Assembly: GCF_003966265.1 (NCBI RefSeq)
Contig: NZ_RXNV01000015.1
Span: 1-64,000 of the forward strand
DNA length: 64,000 nt
Origin: Shewanella atlantica
GTDB lineage: Bacteria > Pseudomonadota > Gammaproteobacteria > Enterobacterales > Shewanellaceae
Direction: 5' to 3'
The notes under the pieces were generated by a model. That model worked only from the letters and a program-made list of their open reading frames with translations, was not told the origin of the DNA and searched no databases. Each line of letters opens with the position of its first letter. Within the stretch, counting starts at the first letter, position 1. Shown here piece after piece: positions 1 to 8,309 of the stretch. The position numbers and the translations under genes were made by a program.

Positions 1-114
1 TAGCCTCCATTTGCAATATTGTATGGTCACAAATACAGTATGGCTCTGGTGCACAATTTAATTATTTTGGACTAACCCACGAACTTGGAGGCTAGCACCT
101 CGTGGGGAGTCATT

Positions 115-258
115 ATGTCTACCATAATTAGCTTCTCAAGCTATTCAATTTTAGCTAAAAATGGCATTCTTCCGGAGCTGAACTCAGCCTACCTGATAGC
201 GCTGATGGCATTAACCTATATCGCTGGCATCGTCAGTGGCCGCCTAAGATACAGTTGA
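115..258 (+). CDS. Small membrane protein (47 aa) paired with XRE regulator
   Basis: A 47-residue ORF with ATG and a GGGGAG ribosome site five bases upstream. It is mostly hydrophobic; residues about 24-40 (AYLIALMALTYIAGIVSG) could form one membrane helix. It ends 7 bases before the small XRE regulator. Small helix-turn-helix regulators of this Cro/YgzD-like type are often encoded next to a small integral membrane protein, so an operon is inferred. The frame is closed upstream by a stop at 73-75, so it does not look like the tail of a longer gene. I do not recognise the family; it could also be a decayed remnant of a longer membrane partner. Confidence 0.5.
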   Translation: MSTIISFSSYSILAKNGILPELNSAYLIALMALTYIAGIVSGRLRYS

Positions 259-265
259 GATACAG

Positions 266-487
266 ATGAAAAATCGATTAAAAGTGCTCCGTGCTGAGCG
301 AGACTGGACCCAAGCCGATCTCGCTGAAAAACTCGAGGTTTCCCGGCAGACGATTAATGCCATCGAAAAGGGCAAGTATGACCCGAGTTTACCTTTGGCA
401 TTTAAGTTCGCCAGGCTTTTTGCAGTGCCTATCGAATCTATCTTCGATGATGAGATGGGGAGAGATATTGAACCGTCTCCAGGATAG
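266..487 (+). CDS. XRE-family helix-turn-helix transcriptional regulator
   Basis: A compact 73-residue DNA-binding protein that is almost entirely one HTH_3 domain. The recognition region WTQADLAEKLEVSRQTINAI and the following EKGKYDPSLPLAF segment are typical of the small Cro-like regulators that work as stand-alone repressors. There is no effector-binding domain. The preceding 47-residue membrane protein is likely cotranscribed. The target is unknown; autoregulation of this two-gene unit is the usual arrangement. The ribosome site is weak (GAGATACAG), which could mean coupling to the upstream ORF. Confidence 0.9.
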   Translation: MKNRLKVLRAERDWTQADLAEKLEVSRQTINAIEKGKYDPSLPLAFKFARLFAVPIESIFDDEMGRDIEPSPG

Positions 488-586
488 GAATATAAAAAGC
501 TATTACGTGACTCCCTCCTATTGTATTCATTACTTTTTTAATGAAAGATATCTGGCTAATAATAAAACCAATATTGAGTAGCCAAC

Positions 587-2434
587 ATGCATTTCAAGCT
601 CTTATCTGTAGCCATCTTAGTTAGCCTTTCAAGCTCCGGCGTACTCGCTAACGATGAAGTGACCTCCCAGCTGGCTGAGCCCCAAGTAGCCACAACATAT
701 ATCAACGATGCCATACTGCCACCAGCCATCGAATGGCATGGCAAGAGTGAAGCTCTGCTTCTTGATGCAGATGATGAGTGGGCGACACCGTTCGAACAAA
801 ACGGTCTTAAAACCAGCCCTGACTATGAGGAAACTTTCGCCTGGCTAGATACACTCATTGAACAGACGGATAAACTGAAGAAAGTCAGCCTGGGTAAGAG
901 TCCTCAAGGGCGAGACATCTGGATGATCATCGCATCGAGTGAAGGTGCAGACTCCCCGCAGGAGTTACAAAAAAATGGTAAGGCAAGCATACTGGTGCAG
1001 GCAGGGATCCACTCCGGAGAGATCGATGGCAAAGATGCCGGAATGATGCTGCTAAGAGATATCGTTATCGGTGAAAAAGAAGCTCTACTCGATAACGCTA
1101 ACCTTTTGTTTGTACCGATTTTTAGTGTCGATGCTCATGAACGTTCGACGCAATATAACCGTGTCAATCAACGCGGGCCTGTGAATATGGGCTGGCGTAC
1201 GACGGCAAAAAACCTCAATCTTAATCGGGATTTTGCCAAGGCAGATGCTCTGGAAATGCAGCATATGCTGCATGCCATCAATGAGTGGCAACCGGCTCTC
1301 TACATCGATGTGCATGTCACCGATGGCATAGACTATCAGTATGATGTCACCTTTGGTTACAACCAGCCACAGGGGCTCAGTCCGGCCAGTTACCGCTGGC
1401 TTGAGCAGAACTATCGCCCTGCAATAGAGGCCGAGCTTTCGGCTCAGGGACACATTCCCGGGCAGTTGATATTTGCAATCGATAATACGGACATAACTAA
1501 AGGTATGTCGCTATGGAATCCAAGCCCAAGATACTCAAACGGCTATGGCGATGCACGCCACCTGCCGACTATTTTAATTGAAAATCACAGTCTTAAACCC
1601 TTCAAGCAGCGCGTTCTCGGCACCTACGTTATGCTGGAGGCAACGCTCAAAACGGTTGGCGAACAGTCCACTAAGCTCAGATCTGCCATTCAGCAAGATA
1701 AATACAGCTACTCGCCTCAGATCACTCTGACCTGGAAGGAGCAGCAGCAGAAAAAAGGCTGGGACTTTAAAGGAATAAATTACCGATTAGAGCAAAGTGC
1801 TATCAGTGGTAATGATATCGTTCGCTGGACTGGTGAACCTAAGCTCTACCCGGATCTACCTGTCATAGGTAACTCAGTGGCAGACATTCGGGTGAAACGC
1901 CCAAGCGCCTATTACATTCCACCACAATGGGATGAGGTTATCGAACGCCTTAATATTCACGGTATACGTATGACCCGTTTAGAAGCCCCGACTCAATTAA
2001 GTGTCGAGCAATACCGCCTAAGTCAGCCGACTTTCTCAGTTAAAGATTACGAAGGCCGACAGCGTGTAAGCGCCCAGGCAGTACTCAGCCCAATCGACAC
2101 TCTACTGCCAGCCGGAACCGTCAAGATAGAAACCAGACAACCCCTTGGTGACCTTGCCATTTTGTTGCTTGAGCCTCAATCGCCGGACTCCTTGTTGCAA
2201 TGGGGCTTTTTCAATCCAATATTTACCAGAACGGAATACATTGAAAATTATGCCGTTGAGCCTTTGGCCGCTCAGATGCTCCAGGAGAACCCAAAGCTAC
2301 AACAGGCATTTAATGAAGCACTCAAAGATGAAGCATTCGCCGCAGATCCAAAGGCGCGTTTACGCTGGTTTTATCAAAGAAGTCCTTACTTTGATGATAA
2401 CTATGAAAAATACCCAGTTGTGAGACAGAGGTAA
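587..2434 (+). CDS. Secreted M14-family zinc carboxypeptidase
   Basis: 615 residues with a Sec signal peptide (about residues 1-21, cleavage near VLA-ND). The M14 metallopeptidase pattern is visible: HSGE at residues 142-145 gives the first two zinc ligands, the NLNLNRDF stretch matches the substrate-binding region, His243 in IDVHVTDG is the third zinc ligand, and Glu332 in TILIENHSL is the probable catalytic base. The N-terminal two thirds is the peptidase; the remaining 250 or so residues form an extra domain common in the long gammaproteobacterial members. It should act in the periplasm or outside the cell on peptides. It is monocistronic, followed by a good terminator. Substrate preference cannot be read from the sequence. 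Confidence 0.92.
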   Translation: MHFKLLSVAILVSLSSSGVLANDEVTSQLAEPQVATTYINDAILPPAIEWHGKSEALLLDADDEWATPFEQNGLKTSPDYEETFAWLDTLIEQTDKLKKVSLGKSPQGRDIWMIIASSEGADSPQELQKNGKASILVQAGIHSGEIDGKDAGMMLLRDIVIGEKEALLDNANLLFVPIFSVDAHERSTQYNRVNQRGPVNMGWRTTAKNLNLNRDFAKADALEMQHMLHAINEWQPALYIDVHVTDGIDYQYDVTFGYNQPQGLSPASYRWLEQNYRPAIEAELSAQGHIPGQLIFAIDNTDITKGMSLWNPSPRYSNGYGDARHLPTILIENHSLKPFKQRVLGTYVMLEATLKTVGEQSTKLRSAIQQDKYSYSPQITLTWKEQQQKKGWDFKGINYRLEQSAISGNDIVRWTGEPKLYPDLPVIGNSVADIRVKRPSAYYIPPQWDEVIERLNIHGIRMTRLEAPTQLSVEQYRLSQPTFSVKDYEGRQRVSAQAVLSPIDTLLPAGTVKIETRQPLGDLAILLLEPQSPDSLLQWGFFNPIFTRTEYIENYAVEPLAAQMLQENPKLQQAFNEALKDEAFAADPKARLRWFYQRSPYFDDNYEKYPVVRQR

Positions 2435-2465
2435 ATCTCAACTTATCTCTACTATCTCAATCAGG

Positions 2466-2491
2466 GGCCGCACTCTCCATGCGGCCTTTTT
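2466..2491 (+). terminator. Rho-independent terminator after the M14 peptidase
   Basis: Perfect 7-bp stem GGCCGCA/TGCGGCC with a 7-base loop followed by five T residues, about 30 bases after the peptidase stop codon. It lies between convergent genes. Confidence 0.85.
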
Positions 2492-2514
2492 ATTTGCTTA
2501 CCTTACAGACAGCA

Positions 2515-3309
2515 TCAAGCTCGCTTAATCGCACTCACCGAATAGGTCAATGGCACACGTTGCTGCTTATGTTCAAGAAAGTATCTGCAGCTCTGCTCTC
2601 CAGCAGGATTAGTGACACTCTCCTCCTGCAAGCCGGCAAATGCATCATAGGGGCTGAAGTCAAATTCGTTATAACCCTTTAGCTCCAGCCCGGCTCTCAT
2701 CAGGGCATTTAACACCTCAGAGATAGGATGCGGCCAGCTCATCACAGTATTTGTCTCACCATTACAGTTCTCTGTGTAGGTGGCCTCATCATCGACATCC
2801 GGCTCTTGCTGCGCAAAATAACTGTAGCCGTCGAACAGGGCTTCTAAAGGATGAAACTCCACCATATAGAACTGTCCACCAGCCTTTAAGCAATCACTCA
2901 CCACTTGCGCCCACCTATCCAGATCTGGCAGCCAGGCGATGGCGCCGTAAGAGGTAAACACGATGTCAAATTGATTGGGTACTCGCTCTGGCGTGTTGTA
3001 TACATCGGTACAGATAAACTTAGCCTCGACCTCAAGGTGTTTCGCCAGCTCTTGTGCTTGCTCTATCGCGGTGGATGAGAGATCGATTCCGGTGACATCG
3101 GCCCCCTCTCGTGCCCAGGATAAGGTGTCTAAGCCGAAATGGCATTGAAGATGAAGCAGACTCTTACCTTTTACATTCAGCTCCCGCAGCTCTATCTCCT
3201 GTAATGAGCTCTTACCTTTCAGGAAACCTTCGACATCATAAAACTTCGAACCTACATGGATTTTTGTACGCTTATCCCAAGCGGCTTTATTTACAGCTAA
3301 GTAATCCAT
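2515..3309 (-). CDS. Class I SAM-dependent methyltransferase
   Basis: 264 residues with a Rossmann-type methyltransferase core. Motif I is LLHLQCHFGLDTLSWA near residue 50, followed by the acidic strand end VTGIDLSSTAIEQA that contacts the ribose of S-adenosylmethionine; motif IV-like FDIVFTSYGAIAWLPDL lies near residue 115. The opening segment MDYLAVNKAAWDKRTKIHV is characteristic of a widespread family of uncharacterised small-molecule methyltransferases. No signal peptide is present, so it is cytosolic. It stands alone, transcribed away from the lipoprotein gene beyond it. The acceptor substrate is unknown. Confidence 0.88.
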   Translation of the reverse strand: MDYLAVNKAAWDKRTKIHVGSKFYDVEGFLKGKSSLQEIELRELNVKGKSLLHLQCHFGLDTLSWAREGADVTGIDLSSTAIEQAQELAKHLEVEAKFICTDVYNTPERVPNQFDIVFTSYGAIAWLPDLDRWAQVVSDCLKAGGQFYMVEFHPLEALFDGYSYFAQQEPDVDDEATYTENCNGETNTVMSWPHPISEVLNALMRAGLELKGYNEFDFSPYDAFAGLQEESVTNPAGEQSCRYFLEHKQQRVPLTYSVSAIKRA

Positions 3310-3558
3310 CTCTTATCTCTCTTATTGTTCTTTATCTTGTTCTTTTAGGGGAGCGAGTTAATAAATTTAACCAACTCAATAGGTCAAGTACCTTACCTTT
3401 TGAGCATAAAAGCTAACACTTAAGAGAAACATTTTAAATAACATTAACAAAACACTTAATAAACATATGGATACATTGTTGGCATGAACAATGCTAAGTC
3501 ACGTGTACAGAAGAAAGTTACCAAACAAGAATATTTTGATTTTAAAAGGAATAATAAG

Positions 3559-4314
3559 ATGCTCATTCGCCCTACTATCTTAGCTAGTGTTTTAAGTTTA
3601 TCTCTTTCTGGATGCATCATTAATGTTAATGGTGCCGATATGAGCCCTCTTGAGCATCAACACCAATCCATTCAACTCGATGCTAGCGGTCTCAATGCGC
3701 TGGTTGCCGACACCGGAGCGGGGTCGCTCGAAATAGAGGGAGTTAAAGGTTTAACCCATATAACACTCGAGGCCGATATCTATACCCGAGATGGCGTAGA
3801 GGCTGAGCTTTCGCTCGAACGTCAGGGAACAAAGGCACACCTGATTGCCGATTTCGATTCAAATGTGAGCTTCGGGAACTCTCCACATATGGATCTTGTG
3901 CTGAAAGTCCCCTCACAGATGAAGATGAGTATTGATGACGGCTCAGGCAGCATAGATATTTCAGGCGTTGACGCCGACATTAAGCTTCAGGATGGCTCCG
4001 GGAGTATCGCTATACAAGGTGGAAAAAACCTGGAGATAGAAGATGGCTCAGGTGGTATCACCCTTAATAATGTCGATGGTGAGATCCAGCTCGAAGATGG
4101 CTCAGGCTCTATTGAGATAAAAGATGTCGACGGTGATATCACTATAAACGATGGTTCCGGTAGCCTTTCTGTAAAGAACGTACAGGGCAAGGTAACCATT
4201 GATGATGGCTCCGGCAGTATAGATGTCGTCAACACTCTGGGATTAAACATTATCGATTCCGGCTCGGGTGACGTGAGCTTCGATCGGATAAATGGTCCGG
4301 TAAGTATGCATTAA
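3559..4314 (+). CDS. Lipoprotein with DGSGS repeats (DUF4097-like beta-solenoid)
   Basis: A longer frame is open upstream, but the ATG at 3559 has AAAAGGA eight bases before it and begins a lipoprotein signal (lipobox LSGC, Cys19), giving 251 residues. The C-terminal half carries six DGSG-type units near residues 127, 145, 162, 180, 198 and 216 plus a degenerate DSGSG near 233. The period is 17-18 residues, each unit being DGSGS followed by a short beta-like strand. This fits a right-handed beta-solenoid of the DUF4097 type, anchored in an outer or inner membrane leaflet. The function of such lipoproteins is not established. The stop codon directly meets the MITE that follows. Confidence 0.85.
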   Translation: MLIRPTILASVLSLSLSGCIINVNGADMSPLEHQHQSIQLDASGLNALVADTGAGSLEIEGVKGLTHITLEADIYTRDGVEAELSLERQGTKAHLIADFDSNVSFGNSPHMDLVLKVPSQMKMSIDDGSGSIDISGVDADIKLQDGSGSIAIQGGKNLEIEDGSGGITLNNVDGEIQLEDGSGSIEIKDVDGDITINDGSGSLSVKNVQGKVTIDDGSGSIDVVNTLGLNIIDSGSGDVSFDRINGPVSMH

Positions 4315-4579
4315 TACCAATCAGTATAAAGATGTGATCGCTCAGCGAGAGTTTAGCGCTTCTGAGGCAAGGCAGCGAGTGAAGAGCATAGTTGTTCTAC
4401 GTTTAAGCTCGTTAACGCAGCATAAGAAGCGCTAAAACTCGCCTTTCAGGAGTGTTTTTTGACTGCCTACTTCCTCGTTGAATAGCTTCACAAGGGATCA
4501 CCATTGCATCATCTATTCGCCTTGATTTAGTTTGCCAAAAATAACTCTGAGTAGATCACTTTCTTATACTGATTGGTAT
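4314..4579. mobile_element. MITE-like element with 16-bp perfect terminal inverted repeats
   Basis: A 266-bp non-coding element bounded by ATACCAATCAGTATAA (4314-4329) and its exact reverse complement (4564-4579). The repeats continue imperfectly inward to a shared GTGATC. Inside is a second long inverted repeat, GAGTTTAGCGCTTCT against its near complement at about 4425-4441, so the whole element could fold into a long hairpin. There is no transposase, as expected for a miniature inverted-repeat element mobilised in trans. Its first base is the last base of the preceding stop codon. The parent transposon family cannot be named from this sequence alone. Confidence 0.75.
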
Positions 4580-4612
4580 AGCCCACTATCGGCAACCAAT
4601 AGTCTTCCCGGC

Positions 4613-4660
4613 GCAGGCGGCTAGGCAGGACAATGATAAATTGTCCCAATTAGCCCCTGC
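4613..4660. repeat. Nested imperfect stem-loop
   Basis: A three-step inverted repeat: GCAGG (4613) with CCTGC (4656), GGCTA (4619) with TAGCC (4651), and GGACAAT (4628) with ATTGTCC (4640) around a GATAA loop. It has no T tract. It lies between the MITE and the small membrane-protein gene and downstream of the latter, so it could act as an mRNA 3' structure, or be a remnant of another repeat. Confidence 0.5.
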
Positions 4661-4729
4661 CCACCCCGTCTGCAAATTACAGCCATATCTATGCCTTGTG
4701 TCTGGCCGATAAGCCCGGCAGCACAAACT

Positions 4730-4918
4730 TCAGGTATCCAGATTAAGCCTTGTTTTCACCTTAGTCCTTGCCTTAGTAGATAACTCACCATATCTATCAA
4801 ATAATAATGTGGCAAAGTGAAGTATCAACAACCCATACAAGGACCACTGAAAGCCCGCCCCCTGTAGTTCGGTTCGATGAGAGATAGGTTCTCTTGTTTG
4901 TTCCATCAGAGCAGTCAT
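4730..4918 (-). CDS. Small single-helix membrane protein, unknown
   Basis: The frame is open further upstream, but the second of two adjacent ATG codons has GAGGAA five bases before it and gives 62 residues. The central segment WSLYGLLILHFATLLF is a plausible membrane helix, with a charged N-terminus and a basic tail (TKARTKVKTR). No family is recognised. The good ribosome site and the charge pattern argue for a real gene; the short length and isolation leave doubt. Confidence 0.5.
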   Translation of the reverse strand: MTALMEQTREPISHRTELQGAGFQWSLYGLLILHFATLLFDRYGELSTKARTKVKTRLNLDT

Positions 4919-5042
4919 CATATTCCTCAAATTTGAGCTCAAATAACAGTTAAGACTTATAGCTGACAGAGAGTACATCGAAGGAGGTGAAAGAAGTGTG
5001 AAGACGTCTGTCAGTTTTTTTAGGTCTTAAAACTGGGAGAAA

Positions 5043-5076
5043 TAAACAATCTTCATGATATAGCGAAGATTGTTTA
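5043..5076 (-). terminator. Probable terminator of the oligopeptidase B / GIY-YIG operon
   Basis: A perfect 12-bp inverted repeat, TAAACAATCTTC and its complement, with a 10-base loop. Read on the minus strand it ends in TTTATTTC. It is about 120 bases downstream of the last gene of that operon. Confidence 0.5.
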
Positions 5077-5196
5077 CTCAATTGCTCTAATAAAAAGAAT
5101 GCAATCCATCAAAATTGAGGCTTAAACGAAAGGTCTAACTTCCCCAGAGAAAGAGGGTACTCAGGGGGGACCGTATCCACCTCGATTTTCATAATC

Positions 5197-5451
5197 CTAG
5201 CCTATCAAGGCAAGCTTTTTAGTTCTGGGCCAACGCTTAATCGCAATCTCTCGCTTTAATGCATCAGACTTAGTGCCTACTGCCTCGTTATACACTAAGG
5301 CCAAAGGCCCCTTACCTCGCAGGAATTTAGCGGCTTTAGGTCCACCGGTTTGATGCTCCTTAAACCGCCGTTCAATATCCAGCGTCACCCCGGTATAGAG
5401 GTGACCGTTAGCACATCGGATCATATACAGGAACCACATAGGTTCACTCAT
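5197..5451 (-). CDS. GIY-YIG nuclease superfamily protein (YhbQ-like)
   Basis: 84 residues covering one GIY-YIG domain. The signature appears as FLYMIRCANGHLYTGVT, with the conserved arginine in DIERRFKEH and KREIAIKRWPR further on. The length and order match the small stand-alone UPF0213/YhbQ family, for which DNA nicking activity has been reported in some members. Its ATG overlaps the stop codon of the upstream peptidase gene by four bases (ATGA), so it is probably translationally coupled to it. Why a nuclease is coupled to a peptidase is unclear. Confidence 0.9.
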   Translation of the reverse strand: MSEPMWFLYMIRCANGHLYTGVTLDIERRFKEHQTGGPKAAKFLRGKGPLALVYNEAVGTKSDALKREIAIKRWPRTKKLALIG

Positions 5452-7637
5452 CTAGCCTCAACCTCGTTAAGTCCCAGTAGACCCAGGAGGAAAGCGTATT
5501 CCTGAGCCGTATCCTGGTATCTCCTATAACGGCCACTCTTACCACCATGACCCGCTTCCATATCAATATGAAAGAGTAATTCATTGTCGTCAGTCTTATA
5601 ATCCCTGAGCTTAGCGACCCACTTAGCGGGTTCAAAATACTGCACTTGCGAATCATGAAGGCCGGTAGTAACGAGCATGTGGGGGTAGGCTTGTTGCTTT
5701 ATCTGATCATAGGGCGAATAGCTAAGCATGTAGTCGAAATATGTCTTCTCATTGGGATTACCCCATTCATCATACTCATTGGTCGTCAAAGGGATCGACT
5801 CGTCCAGCATTGTTGTCACAATGTCGACAAAGGGCACATGGGCTGCAACGGCAAAATAAAGTTCAGGAGCTTGATTGATGACGCCTCCCATCAACAAGCC
5901 ACCAGCACTGCCGCCAGCCGCAACCACACGTTTCTTATCACCGTACCCCTGAGACGTCAACGCCTTGGTCACGTCGATAAAATCATCGAAACTATGTTGT
6001 TTATTCAGCATTCTGCCATCGTCATACCAGGGTCTTCCCAACATCTCCCCTCCACGGACATGGGCAATGGCATACACCACCCCCCTGTCCAGAAGACTTA
6101 ACGCCGAACTGTCAAAATCAGGCTCAATCGTATGGCCATAGGCACCATAACCATATTGATAGAGTGGATTGCTGCCATCTTTATTAAATGAATCTTTTCG
6201 ATAAACTAAGGTGACGGGGACCTGAGCACCATCTCTGGCCGTGATGAATACACGCTCGGCCTTATAGGCTTCGCTTTCAAACCCTCCAAGTACTTTTTCT
6301 TGCTTGAGTAACACTCGTGTCGGCAGACTGGTTAGGTCATACTCATAAATCGACTCCGGAGTCGTTGGGCTCGAGTAGTAGATCCTTAGCTTATCGCTCT
6401 CCTGTATGGCATTGACATCCAGCCCCACCACATAGGCCGGGTCATGGAACGGGATCTCAAAAGGCCCGCCTTCAACCTTTCCGCCTTGGCTGATATCACT
6501 GTTATCAGCATGAGTTAGGGGGGAAACCCAAAGGCGGCTGATCCCATTTTCACGAGTTTGCACGATTAAAAATTTCTCCAGCAGGAGATAATCTTCAATA
6601 CGGCGATCCGCACTGGCGCCAATAACCTCTTGCCACATATCCTTATCACTAAATTGAGTCTCGTCGACCTTCATCAAGCGAAAGTTAATCGCCTTCCAGT
6701 TGGTGAGAATGTAGTAAGTACTACCCAGCTTAGCGACAGAGTATTCATGCCCCTCCTCTCTTGCCAAAAGTGGCTTAAAGTCACCCAATGGCATATCGGC
6801 ATCGAGTACCGACACCTCACTCGTAGTCGTGCTCTCATTAAAAAGCGTAATTCTGGACTCATCGAGAGACTTACCCAACGAGATGTAAAAACTATCATCC
6901 TGCTCTTCGAATACCAGAACATCTTGTGATTGTGGCGTCCCTAATTGATGACGAAACACCTGGAATCCCAACAGGGTTTTAGGATCTTTGGCAATATAGA
7001 ACAGATGCTTATTATCATTAGCCCAAACAACCCGGCCATCGGTTCCCGTAAGTTCATCCTTTAACAATTTCCCGCTGGCAATCTCTTTAAAATAGATCCT
7101 ATAAATTCGGCGACTTAAGGTATCTTCGCCGAAGGCTATTATCGATTCATCGGGACTCACAGACACACCGCCAAGGCCATAGAATTCATGGCCTTCTGCG
7201 CGTAAATTCACATCGAGTAACAGAGTTTCTTCGCCATCAGGTTCACTTTGTCTTATCACCAGAGGATATTCAAAACCTTGCTTATATCGGCGTGAATACC
7301 AATGTGAATGCCATAGGTATGGCACACTCGATTCATCTTTATCCAAACGGCCAATGAGCTCATCAAACAGTGTTCGTTGAAAGCCTTCAAGCGGAGAAAA
7401 CTGTGCCTTCGTATATAGGTTTTCAGCCTCTAAGTGAGCCAATATTTTGGGATTTTTACGAGCGTCATCTCTTAACCAATAGTAATTATCGATGCGCGTG
7501 ATGCCATGCAACGTCATCTCATTAGGGATTTTTTCAGCACTCGGGGGCTGAACCGGATCAACAGGCTTCATAGACGTACATCCAACGGATAGGGTTAATA
7601 GTACTAAACTCGAAACGAACTTAGGGATCATAGACAT
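5448..7637 (-). CDS. ptrB: Oligopeptidase B-like S9 serine peptidase, predicted lipoprotein
   Basis: The frame runs upstream to about 7802, but the ATG at 7637 has AAGGA eight bases before it and starts a lipoprotein signal (VLLTLSVGC), giving 729 residues, close to the usual length for the family. An N-terminal seven-bladed propeller is followed by the alpha/beta-hydrolase domain with Ser577 in GGSAGG, Asp662 in GLHDSQV and His697 in EAGHGG. The opening NYYWLRDDARKNPKILAHLEAEN is the oligopeptidase B signature, implying cleavage of short peptides after Arg or Lys. Most oligopeptidase B proteins are cytosolic; the lipobox here suggests a periplasmic, membrane-attached form. It overlaps the GIY-YIG gene downstream. 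Confidence 0.9.
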   Translation of the reverse strand: MSMIPKFVSSLVLLTLSVGCTSMKPVDPVQPPSAEKIPNEMTLHGITRIDNYYWLRDDARKNPKILAHLEAENLYTKAQFSPLEGFQRTLFDELIGRLDKDESSVPYLWHSHWYSRRYKQGFEYPLVIRQSEPDGEETLLLDVNLRAEGHEFYGLGGVSVSPDESIIAFGEDTLSRRIYRIYFKEIASGKLLKDELTGTDGRVVWANDNKHLFYIAKDPKTLLGFQVFRHQLGTPQSQDVLVFEEQDDSFYISLGKSLDESRITLFNESTTTSEVSVLDADMPLGDFKPLLAREEGHEYSVAKLGSTYYILTNWKAINFRLMKVDETQFSDKDMWQEVIGASADRRIEDYLLLEKFLIVQTRENGISRLWVSPLTHADNSDISQGGKVEGGPFEIPFHDPAYVVGLDVNAIQESDKLRIYYSSPTTPESIYEYDLTSLPTRVLLKQEKVLGGFESEAYKAERVFITARDGAQVPVTLVYRKDSFNKDGSNPLYQYGYGAYGHTIEPDFDSSALSLLDRGVVYAIAHVRGGEMLGRPWYDDGRMLNKQHSFDDFIDVTKALTSQGYGDKKRVVAAGGSAGGLLMGGVINQAPELYFAVAAHVPFVDIVTTMLDESIPLTTNEYDEWGNPNEKTYFDYMLSYSPYDQIKQQAYPHMLVTTGLHDSQVQYFEPAKWVAKLRDYKTDDNELLFHIDMEAGHGGKSGRYRRYQDTAQEYAFLLGLLGLNEVEAR

Positions 7638-7866
7638 CTTACACATCCTTGCTAGACGATGACTTGGGTTGAAACAGATCATTGAGTCGAGTCTAAAGTC
7701 GATAACCTCTGAGGTAAAGCAAAGAAAGCGACATGCCCTGAGTCCGAAGATATTATCCAAACACGGGTCATACCTCACACTTGACTGGTTACCACTTGTC
7801 ATTTGTATAAAAGAAGCGCACCATGCTTGCGCTCGTTATCGGACTATTGCCTGATAAGCGAGTAAA

Positions 7867-8127
7867 TTCTCAGGGCGGGGTGAAACTCCCCACCGGCGGT
7901 GATAGCTTTCAGGTCAGCCTGAAACTTAAGCCCGCGAGCGCCCACACTGACTTTAATATCTTAGAAGAACTATCCTCGAAGATCATATTTCAGTTTGGGG
8001 TCAGCAGATCTGGTGATCTTTGCTTTTCAATTAGACTTTATTGTCGTTGGAAATCAAACTATTCCAGAGCCGACGGTAATGAGCTTTCTACTTAAGTAGC
8101 AAGCCTGAGTCCGGATGAAAGAGAATG
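7867..8127 (+). promoter_or_regulatory. FMN riboswitch (RFN element) upstream of ribB
   Basis: The conserved RFN blocks appear in order: GGGCGGGGTGAAACTCCCCA, CCGGCGGTGATAG, AGCCCGCGAGCG, CAGATCTGGTGA, TTCCAGAGCCGACGGT and AGTCCGGATG. The distance between the CAGATCTGGTGA and TTCCAGAGCC arms is stretched by about 45 bases, so one peripheral helix is extended. The element ends about 180 bases before the ribB start. It should bind FMN and reduce ribB expression. No clear terminator T-run is seen in the 180 bases after it, so control may act at translation or by another structure. Confidence 0.93.
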
Positions 8128-8309
8128 TAAGATGGAATGGCTGTGCACAGAATCTGACAGAGACTCGAAGGAACTCCTCAGCCTCTTGTTCGGTGTACGT
8201 ACCGTCTCCACCTCTTATTTCACACTCTCATTGTATCTGCAATGTTGGTGTCATTTTCTGCACGCCCTGATTCTGGAAAACCCAATGTAGTTTTTAAGGA
8301 TTTTAAACC

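Noticed and set aside
3987..4250. 87-codon minus-strand frame rich in PEPSS-like repeats
   Set aside because: It is the shadow of the repeated DGSGS units on the other strand.
3930..4290. Regular repeats that resemble a CRISPR array
   Set aside because: The repeats are coding and imperfect, with no unique spacers of constant length between identical repeats.
7823..8095. 90-codon plus-strand frame
   Set aside because: It overlaps the FMN riboswitch almost completely and its codons follow the aptamer blocks, so it is not a gene.
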